NCBI GenBank assembly: GCA_020796225.1 | Contig: CM036767.1 | Location: 21,954,927 to 22,018,926 of the forward strand | Direction: 5' to 3' | Origin: Arion vulgaris | Taxonomy: Eukaryota; Mollusca; Gastropoda; Stylommatophora; Arionidae | DNA length: 64,000 bases | In this document: piece after piece, positions 56,328-64,000 of the stretch | Position numbering within the stretch: position 1 is the first letter of the stretch | Layout: each line of letters begins with the position of its first letter | The notes under the pieces: generated by a model | Told to the model about the DNA's origin: nothing | The model's input: only the letters and a program-made list of their open reading frames with translations | Database searches by the model: none | Position numbers and translations under genes: made by a program

Positions 56328-56432
56328 ATGGAATCTATGATTGCGATAAACAAATAGTTATGTGAAATATAAACTCTATAACATGATTGCGATAAACAAA
56401 CAGTTATGTGAAATATAAACTCTATAACATGA
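56328..56432. repeat. ~47-bp tandem duplication
   Basis: ATGATTGCGATAAACAAACA plus GTTATGTGAAATATAAACTC occurs twice. Bases 56432-56845 hold nothing recognised. Confidence 0.9.
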
Positions 56433-56846
56433 TGCACAATAAAACGATATTAGTCTCCATGTTAGTGTTCAATCTATCATAGACCAATTATGGAACACGA
56501 GAAGTTAATTGAACTAGAGAGCGTGATTATATAACGCTATGGTTTGCAGCTGGTAAACTGTGATAATTTGCATATTTGAATCTAACATTCGATTTCAGCT
56601 TGACAGTAAGGAGTATCCTATGCAAATCTAGTAACTTATTGGCTACTTAACCGGCGACATAGCACTTTGGAGAAACCCATAGGTGCTCAGTCTCCATCAG
56701 AAGATGTATGCATACTAATAGGTCCGATGACTCGCTGTTTCAACATACACCTCTCTACCAGACAGGCATCCAGTTATACTCGTATAACGTGTACCTCCAA
56801 ATTCTTTAAATCCTAAGAGTTCTAATCGAACGGTGCCAGCTCTGCC

Positions 56847-56905
56847 AGTGTGTTGCCGGGGCCCACAGAAGGAAGCAAAGAATAGTAAAACTGCGATCTA
56901 CAAGG
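56847..56905 (+). mobile_element. SINE2 head fragment fused to LINE-A
   Basis: GTGTTGCCGGGGCCCACAGA, AAGCAAAGAATAGTA and CTGCGATCTACAAGG match the first ~57 bp of SINE2. LINE-A 3' sequence starts at the next base. Confidence 0.75.
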
Positions 56906-57168
56906 CTGATGCTACAAATAAGAAAGAGAAAATTGAGATATTTTGGACATATAAAAAGACACGAGGGGCTGTAGAAGACTATTATGGAAGGAGACATACC
57001 GGCAAAGAGAAGAAGAGGAAGACCACGGAGAAGATGGATTCAGGATGTAACTGATGGTTTGAACATGACGGCTGCAGCGGCAGGACATCTGGCCTATGAG
57101 AGAGACAAATTCCGGAGGACTGTTGGAGTGGCAAAGTTCTGCTCAGGACAAGCTATTTGATAATGATG
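56905..57168 (+). mobile_element. LINE-A 3'-end fragment
   Basis: Reads KREKIEIFWTYKKTRG and, shifted, PAKRRRGRPRRRWIQDVTDG and a VAKFCSGQAI-like end with a GATAATGATG tail. Bases 57168-57600 hold nothing recognised. Confidence 0.75.
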
Positions 57169-57609
57169 AACGAATACTGAGTTACAGAACCAATCGTGAC
57201 TTACATACCAAATAGTTGTAAAGTAACTAATAATTTCATATAGCTTATATTCGCTAGTTTCGGATCTAAAAAATATTAGGTATTTGAGTAACAGATATTT
57301 ACTTTAGCACACTTTTGTTCACGTTTTGCTAAATTGCCAAACAAGTGGACAAAAATTATATTTTCAAAACAGTTGTCAGGATTTTTAACAATATTTTTCT
57401 AACAAGGAAAGAGATGCTTAAATGTCAGGAAAATGCAGTTCTAAATGGGTAACAGTGAGATTAACTAGAAATGTGAGATTGGTGATTCAGAAGATTATAA
57501 TTTTGTTTCAGACTCTGATTGAAGAAAACAATTATAATAAATGATTTAATAAATAAATATTTCAATTGATTGATGTTTGAGCTAAATATGTTTCCTATGT
57601 GGATTAAAT

Positions 57610-57780
57610 TGTACTGTGAGTATGGGATGGGAGGAGGTCTATTGCCTGTTGTCTTATCAAATTGCACTGTGAGTATGGGATGGGAGTGGAGTGCTTTGCC
57701 TTTGTCTTTCCAGGTGGATGGTGGGAGTCTTCATTTGCTTTCAGGTCAGTGGATTGCCCTGTTTGTTATTCCAGGTTAGT
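57610..57780. repeat. Short degenerate duplications
   Basis: GTGAGTATGGGATGGGAG occurs twice (57617, 57670), followed by loose repeats of TTTCCAGGT and CAGTGGATT words. Confidence 0.6.
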
Positions 57781-57814
57781 TGATTGTGATATTTTATATC
57801 CGTGTTTTATTGTT

Positions 57815-58708
57815 TCTTATGTACCTGATCTCTTTTTATTGGTCTTCCCTTGACTGGTACCTGATCTCTTTTTATTGGTCTTCCCTTGACTGGTACCTGA
57901 TCTCTTTTTATTGGTCTTCCCTTGACTGGTACCTGATCTCTTTTTATTGGTCTTCCCTTGACTGGTACCTGATCTCTTTTTATTGGTCTTCCCTTGACTG
58001 GTACCTGATCTCTTTTATTGGTTTTCCCCTTGACTGGTACCTGATCTCTTTTTATTGGTCTTCCCTTGACTGGTACCTGATCTCTTTTTATTGGTTTTCC
58101 CCTTGACTGGTACCTGATCTCTTTTTATTGGTCTTCCCTTGACTGGTACCTGATCTCTTTTTATTGGTCTTCCCTTGACTGGTACCTGATCTCTTTTTAT
58201 TGGTCTTCCCTTGACTGGTACCTGATCTCTTTTTATTGGTCTTCCTTGACTGGTACCTGATCTCTTTTTATTGGTCTTCCTTGACTGGTACCTGATCTCT
58301 TTTATTGGTTTTCCCCTTGACTGGTACCTGATCTCTTTTTATTGGTCTTCCCTTGACTGGTACCTGATCTCTTTTTATTGGTCTTCCCTTGACTGGTACC
58401 TGATCTCTTTTTATTGGTCTTCCCTTGACTGGTACCTGATCTCTTTTTATTGGTCTTCCCTTGACTGGTACCTGATCTCTTTTGTTATTTGGTCTTCCCT
58501 TGACTGGTACCTGATCTCTTTTTATTGGTCTTCCCTTGACTGGTACCTGATCTCTTTTTATTGGTCTTCCCTTGACTGGTACCTGATCTCTTTTTATTGG
58601 TCTTCCCTTGACTGGTACCTGATCTCTTTTTATTGGTCTTCCCTTGACTGGTACCTGATCTCTTTTTATTGGTCTTCCCTTGACTGGTACCTGATCTCTT
58701 TTTATTGT
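57815..58708. repeat. 36-bp satellite made of LINE-D coding sequence, about 24 copies
   Basis: Unit CTGATCTCTTTTTATTGGTC plus TTCCCTTGACTGGTAC. On the minus strand each unit encodes NKKRSGTSQGKT, the LINE-D segment NKKRSGTRAKGR. The array runs at its right end, in frame, into unexpanded LINE-D sequence (58708-58860). Confidence 0.97.
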
Positions 58709-58862
58709 ATATTGTTATTGGTGGTTGGTTATATTCAATTCTCATTAAATGTCCAAACCACTGCATTTGTTGTCTTTCGATGTATTCAATGCATGAAGTT
58801 AAACCCACTCTGCTTCTGATGTCCTCATATCGTCGTAGTCTTATCTTTCCTAGTAAACCCTA
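58700..58862 (-). mobile_element. LINE-D fragment adjoining the satellite
   Basis: Minus strand: GLTSCIEYIERQQMQWFGHL, MRIEYNQPPITIYNKKRSG, continuous with the 36-bp units. Upstream in LINE sense, the GFTRKDKTTTI-like end lies near 58850. Bases 58862-59250 hold nothing else recognised. Confidence 0.85.
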
Positions 58863-59249
58863 GTTGTGTGCCTATACAAATAAGAAATGATTCATCCCAA
58901 TATATTATGAAATAAGACAACGATATGCTAATATATGCATAAACTTACCCGCAGGCTGAACAAAAAACTCACAAAATGTACTTTTATGAAATAGTAAATT
59001 TTTCTGTAATTCAGTTATTAATGTTTTAGCATTTATCAGTTTTATGTTAATATTTTACTGGGAAACAATAGGACCTGTCACAGATGTTCAACCTTGTCAG
59101 AATGTACTGTATGCATGACTTAACTCTGTCATGAGTCAGATCATTCTGACAAGTTGCGCTAAGCTCAACAAATAATATGGCAAATAAAATGAGGAAAGAG
59201 AGTTAAGACTCTGGAAGGTTGAAGTGTTTTATTTGTTGACGAAGATCGT

Positions 59250-60130
59250 GGCACCCCGGCCACATAAGGTCAACTAACTCAGACGGGAAATCGAAAATTC
59301 CTGTTTAATGGTCTTGATTTTGTATATGTTTGATAGAACACTGTATTCATTTTAGCAATTTTACTCAATTCCATGAGTCCATGGTTATTTATTGATGATA
59401 AATGTTAATTAATAATAATGATATTTCTTATCTTCAAACTTAAATTGTAAAATTTAATAATAATGATATTTCTTAGTTTCAAACTTAAATTGTAAAATTT
59501 AATAATAATGATATTTCTTAGTTTCAAACTTAAATTGTAAAATTTAATAATAATGATATTTCTTAGTTTCAAACTTAAATTGTAAAATTTAATAATAATG
59601 ATATTTCTTAGTTTCAAACTTAAATTGTAAAATTTAATAATAATGATATTTCTTAGTTTCAAACTTAAATTGTAAAATTTAATAATAATGATATTTCTTA
59701 GTTTCAAACTTAAATTGTATAATTTAATAATAATGATATTTCTTAGTTTCAAACTTAAATTGTAAAATTTAATAATAATGATATTTCTTAGTTTCAAACT
59801 TAAATTGTAAAATTTAATAATAATGATATTTCTTAGTTTCAAACTTAAATTGTAAAATTTAATAATAATGATATTTCTTAGTTTCAAACTTAAATTGTAA
59901 AATTTAATAATAATGATATTTCTTAGTTTCAAACTTAAATTGTAAAATTTAATAATAATGATATTCCTTAGCTTCAAACTTAAATTGTAAAATAATATAA
60001 TTCTGATTTAGCACATTGTATTGTTTTTAAAATGAATTGGTCTATATTTATTAAATTAAAATGAATTAGTCAACACTGGAATGTGAAGTTCACGCGACAG
60101 TTGTGATCTTATTTCATAGAATGTTTACCT
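59250..60130. mobile_element. MITE R4 with internal 45-bp expansion
   Basis: Outer parts match the unexpanded copy at 7253-7622 (GTATATGTTTGATAGAACAC, CGCGACAGTTGTGATCTTAT). The interior 59411-59995 is 13 units of AATTTAATAATAATGATATT plus TCTTAGTTTCAAACTTAAATTGTAA. The 190-codon minus-strand frame is a by-product of the 45-bp period. Confidence 0.85.
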
Positions 60131-60261
60131 AAGCCCGCCGGTCATATGTTAAAGGAGGCCACGGCTACGATGTGGTGATACAAAAAAATGCTGAAAGTTC
60201 CATAGATGACGACAAAAGCAAATAATGAGGTTTTAAAAGAGGTCTGTATACAACGACACAT

Positions 60262-60432
60262 TATTACAAGAATAAGAATTAGACAGCCATTATTATTCGG
60301 GGACATAATACGAAGATAATGTTATGTCGTTTGTTGACAAGAGATAAACTATAATTAGACAGTCATTATTATTCGGGGACATAATACAAAGATAATGTTA
60401 TGTCATTTGTTGACAAGAGATAAACTATAAGA
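60262..60432. repeat. ~85-bp tandem duplication
   Basis: ATTAGACAGCCATTATTATT through GTTGACAAGAGATAAACTAT occurs twice with two or three mismatches. Confidence 0.9.
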
Positions 60433-60544
60433 AAACAGAGATTATGGAAAGCAGGGGAGGGAGCAAGATGTTGATTTGACAAAATATCGACGTCATCACT
60501 GATTAAGTGTACCAGATAGCGCGAGTTGTAGAGAGACATGATCG

Positions 60545-60855
60545 ACTACACCATGGTACTTGAATGACTTGGCTGTACACACCTGAGCATGCTGGAGTGC
60601 AGGGCTACGAGCGTGCTGACTTTCTTGCAAACAATGCCCCGACTCAATCGGGCAGAAGTATGAACAGAGCCGATGCCATCAATGTGGTAAGCTCTCATTT
60701 ATGTGATAAGGGCAAGTCTCAGACAGTGAAACAAGTGCTAGAATTATGAGTTAAGTTTGGACATGCCAGACAGTGTCGTTTTCGTGGTAGAGAGAGAAGA
60801 TATACTAATCAACTTCTCATGGGTTTGGTGAGCAAATGAAATTTATGATGGCTGC
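60545..60855 (+). mobile_element. LINE RNase H-domain fragment
   Basis: Reads TWLYTPEHAGVQGYERADFL, then ANNAPTQSGRSMNRADAINV. The pattern W(V/T)PxHxGVxGNExAD is the C-terminal block of RNase H in I/Jockey-type LINEs, with His and Asp active-site positions kept. After one stop it continues FGHARQCRFRGRERRYTNQL. It is the only RNase H trace in the window, so it marks a further LINE family. Confidence 0.75.
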
Positions 60856-60914
60856 TCCAGCAGGGGACGGAGCACGCATAAGTATGCCCAATGTGCCATG
60901 ACATTCGATCGATT

Positions 60915-61000
60915 AACATAACATAATATAATATAAAATACAGCGATGTTTCAACCAAATGGCTATTATCATGCTTTATTAACTGTGTCTATGATATCAG
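60915..61000 (-). mobile_element. Penelope-like terminal fragment (possible)
   Basis: The minus strand reads CATTTGGTTGAAACATCGCT plus GTATTTTAT, like the phrase in the 3' region of the element at 8.9 kb. Confidence 0.4.
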
Positions 61001-61215
61001 TTGTATAGTACCGTCGTCCATGTTTCATTTGTCTTCTATCCTTGGCTTAATTGTTCAATCAATACATGTTATGATTCCATCTCGTGTTTATATATCAGCA
61101 CTGCCTATTATGTAGTGGGTGTGTCTCTGATGTACGATAACATGCATGCATGCTTTGTTCTGGAAGATAGCAGCAACGTAATGACAGAAATCAAATTATG
61201 TATATCGTGTTTACA

Positions 61216-62085
61216 TTTACAAGCAGTGGCGGCTCGTGATTCTTGTTGTTGGTGGGGCCAGACAACAATTTTAGAAAAACTCATGGTTTTGAGTTATGTT
61301 ATATTGTAGTATTTACTATTATTTGTCTATTTCGGAAAGTTGTAGCCCTTTTACTAGAATGATCTGGCATATAACTAAGGTATAAAAATGAACTCACCAA
61401 GAGACAGCGTTACTTATAATACAGTGGGCCACTTTATAACGTAGATTACAGATCGTCAACTTGTCTAAACGTATAGTGCCGTACATTGCCGAACATTGCC
61501 GTATATTGCCGTACATTGCCGAACATTGCCGTACATTGCCGTATATTGCCGTACATTGCCGTACACATGTGTATATTGATTGAACGGACGATTACAGTAA
61601 ACTATTCTACGATTGTTATTTAATAATTTCTATTATATTCCATCCTTGTTATATATATCATTCGGTATTTATGCACTCGTCCTAACTTTTAGCGCAACAA
61701 CACCGTTTACTTGTGCTCTGGCTTATCCACGAAGAATGTCCCAACAAAATGAATAATTAGCACATATTTGTCAGCGCTAAATAAATAGTCGAGACAAAGA
61801 TCAGGACGCTATGTTATCAGACGATCTAAATATACCACATTTCTACTTGTCCTAAAAAGATTGTGCACAAGCGTGATGTATACCAATTAAGGATGAAAGA
61901 CGCTGAATTTCAGACTGTATATGATAGTTTAGCGCTATATAATCAACTTTCAAAGCTGATCAATATCATATTGCAAGTAACAATTCTAAACAAATAATTT
62001 ATCAAATAATAAATACACGTTACACATTATTTTCGGTTGGCCCGTCCCCACTAACCCTTAATGACGATCCGCCACTGATTACAAG
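61216..62085. mobile_element. hAT-type MITE, 854 bp, with target duplication
   Basis: Starts CAGTGGCGGCTCGTG (61224) and ends ACGATCCGCCACTG (62077). Flanks are TTTACAAG (61216-61223) and ATTACAAG (62078-62085), an 8-bp duplication with one change. The left ~90 bp match the element at 4057 inverted. A (GCCGTACATT)n 10-bp repeat of about 8 units lies inside at 61480-61565. No transposase. Confidence 0.85.
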
Positions 62086-62301
62086 TATAGCTATGCAGGC
62101 AAGGATTATTTGCACGTCTTCAGTCTGGCCAATTTTCGCTAGATGACATTCTGATCGCTATATCTTGAGAATGTTTAGTGTGTCAGAATGCAAAACAGAT
62201 TGATGGAAGGAGACAATCGGCCACTGTTCAAGATGTTTGGCTGACGTAGTTTTATCTGCTGTGTACTCACAATGTTACCGAAGCATTGTTTGTCTAAAGT
62301 G

Positions 62302-62313
62302 AAATGTGTAGTT

Positions 62314-62350
<37 letters not shown>

Positions 62351-62659
62351 CAGTAGCAGTAGTAGTAGTAGTAGTAGTAGTAGTCGTGGTAGCAGTATTA
62401 GTATATTAGTAGTTGTAACAATATTAGTAGTAGTAGTAGCAGCAGTATGCACAGAAGTAGTAGTATTAGTAGGTGTAGTCGTAGCAGTAGTAGTAGTAGT
62501 AGTAGTTGATGTAGTGGTAGGCATACGGGTAGTGGTAGAAGTAGGGGTAGTGGAAGTGATAGCAGTGAGGATAATGGTAGAGGTAGTGCTAATAGTTGTG
62601 GTAGTGGTAGTAGCAGTAGCAGTGGCAGTAGTAGTAGCAGTAGCAGCAGCAGTAGCAGC

Positions 62660-62711
<52 letters not shown>

Positions 62712-62712
62712 G
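62302..62712. repeat. (GTA)n trinucleotide tract, interrupted
   Basis: Long TAG/GTA runs with GCA and GTG variants. The poly-Ser and poly-Val frames are artefacts of the repeat. Confidence 0.97.
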
Positions 62713-62889
62713 CCTCTTTCAGTACCGATGAACTATAGAGTTGCGCAGCCGGTTAGGTACTTCAAATATTCGTCTGTGACTGTAATATCCGCTGCTTTAG
62801 GGACAACCTTTCTAACTAATCTCCAAACATAATGATGATCAAGATGATATGTGTAATAAGCTGCTAAACAGGTGTTTGTTTTGTTTTTC

Positions 62890-63012
62890 AAAATCGCATG
62901 TTATCAAGTATCAGTTGTATAAGGACTATCATCTCAGCACTCCGGGCATACCCAGTTGTACAACGGTATTAACCTCAATAAGCTCAGTAGCGTTCAGTGG
63001 CCCAACACACAC
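62890..63012. repeat. Dispersed repeat R5, copy 2
   Basis: Same orientation as 545-668. Confidence 0.6.
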
Positions 63013-63025
63013 GTTCTAAATGGAA

Positions 63026-63150
63026 GTCTCTGTGACGTAGAGGCTAGATGCTCATCTCTCGTGCCAAGGTGCAAGGTTCCCTCCCTCGTGGAGCCATTTG
63101 GATATTTTTCCAGAGATCCCTGATCTCAGTGTAGGTGAAATTGAGTTCAT
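63026..63150 (+). mobile_element. SINE1 copy 9, head only, fused to LINE-D
   Basis: GTCTCTGTGACGTAGAGGCT with A-box, GGTTCCCTCC, and GATCTCAGTGTAGGTGAAAT up to GAGTTCATG. LINE-D follows without a gap. Confidence 0.85.
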
Positions 63151-63400
63151 GCACCGAATGCATTGAAAGAATGCAGTGTTCTGGACATTTAATGAGAATG
63201 AAATACAAGCAACCACCAGTAACAGCATACAATAAAAAGAGATCGGGTACTAGAGCTAGGGAAGACCAAGAAAAACATGGATAGACAATATCAAGACCAC
63301 ACTACAAAAACACGGATATAACACAACAAGGGCGACTTATCTGGCCCTAGAACACAAATTAAAGCTCCCATCTCTACGCAGGGGGACTCTGGTCTGGAAA
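63150..63400 (+). mobile_element. LINE-D 3'-end fragment
   Basis: CACCGAATGCATTGAAAGAA, GACATTTAATGAGAATGAAA and ATACAATAAAAAGAGATCGG match the LINE-D C-terminal block. The KRSGT segment is unexpanded. Confidence 0.8.
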
Positions 63401-63414
63401 CTATTTTCTTTGCT

Positions 63415-64000
63415 TTGGTATTAATGTAGAATTTGAATAACAATTTTGAAAGATTATGACTTAGAATAGTAGAAAAAATTAGTAAAAAAAAAAAAAGTCA
63501 ACTCGTTGCCATGGAAACAATACAAAATGGCCGCCAAGCACAAAATTTCAAATTCCTAAGGCTCTGAAGTTAATGAATATAAATGAATTCTGTTTTCACT
63601 CTAAGGTGCGCATTTGTAATATCTACAAAATTACTGATCCTTTTTAGAATATATTAAATATTACATTTTTATGAATTTTTGTGTAAACACACCCTCCAAA
63701 AACAGCTTTTTTGACCACATTTTGAGGAATTTTTACCAAAAATTTATTTTAAAAATTAAATATTTAATATATCCTAAAATCATGTGTAATATTTTAGATA
63801 TTACAATTGCGCACCTTAGAGTGAAAACAGAATTCATTTACATTCATTAGATTCAGAGCCTTAGGATTTGAAATTTTGTTTTTGGCCGCCATTTTGTATT
63901 GTTTCCATGGCAACACTTTGACATTTTTTTTTACTAATTTTTTCTACTATTCTAAGTCATACTCTTTCAAAATGCTTATACAAATTTTATATTAATATGA
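63415..64000. repeat. Long inverted repeat (fold-back), cut by the window end
   Basis: Arms of about 250 bp (about 63415-63672 and 63742-64000). Examples are CTTAGAATAGTAGAAAAAAT against its complement near 63945, GCCATGGAAACAATACAAAA against the complement near 63900, and GTTTTCACTCTAAGGTGCGC against the complement near 63815. Loop about 70 bp. It resembles a palindromic MITE. The right end may lie beyond the window. Confidence 0.9.

Noticed and set aside
62304..62663. Poly-Ser/poly-Val frames
   Set aside because: Translation of a (GTA)n microsatellite.

Overview
The window looks like animal nuclear DNA from an invertebrate, most likely a lophotrochozoan and perhaps a gastropod mollusc. The species call is an inference. 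It is AT-rich and gene-poor, packed with tRNA-derived SINEs, fragments of several non-LTR retrotransposon (LINE) families, a Penelope-like element, a mariner, hAT-type non-autonomous DNA transposons, and an unusually large number of minisatellite arrays. There is no operon structure and no prokaryotic gene content. Only one host protein gene is convincing: a large first coding exon of a rhodopsin-class (class A) peptide-type GPCR on the minus strand (36859-37680), with TM1-TM5 and a clear splice donor. Its TM6-TM7 exon was not found.|| Layout. 1-9.7 kb: LINE ends, a fold-back element, SINEs, an 8-bp-TSD hAT MITE, a TIR MITE abutting a broken mariner, and the GIY-YIG end of a Penelope-like element. 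9.7-12.9 kb: a 3.1-kb satellite that switches from a 19-bp to a 32-bp period. 13-21 kb: SINEs, LINE ends, a 66-bp array built on a SINE head, and 32-, 41- and 71-bp arrays. 21.5-24.0 kb: a 39-bp minisatellite split by a ~1.9-kb block holding rDNA 5' external transcribed spacer, the first ~117 nt of 18S rRNA, and a ~1.3-kb insertion beginning with a hairpin that resembles an HDV-like ribozyme. 24-31 kb: a Penelope-like end, a 53-bp minisatellite split by a 2-kb LINE, a mariner-like MITE, a 25/66-bp two-unit array and a very uniform 33-bp array. 31-40 kb: LINE and SINE remains around the GPCR exon. 40-47 kb: a 1.9-kb 45-bp array, a SPIN/OC1-like hAT end, and 48-, 39- and ~11-bp arrays. 47-64 kb: SINEs, the best reverse transcriptase of the second LINE family, hAT MITEs, a 36-bp satellite made of LINE coding sequence, a MITE with a 45-bp expansion, an RNase H fragment, an 854-bp hAT MITE, a (GTA)n tract and a long fold-back repeat running to the window edge.|| The unifying theme is that minisatellites here repeatedly arise inside, or at the edge of, mobile elements. 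In several families the window holds both the unexpanded single-unit copy and the expanded array. The most unusual object is the rDNA-element block. It reads like a retrotransposed ribosomal co-transcript of an 18S-targeted element whose 3' end is shared with one of the dispersed SINE families. Family letters used below (LINE-A to LINE-I, SINE1-3, R4-R6) are local labels, not database names.
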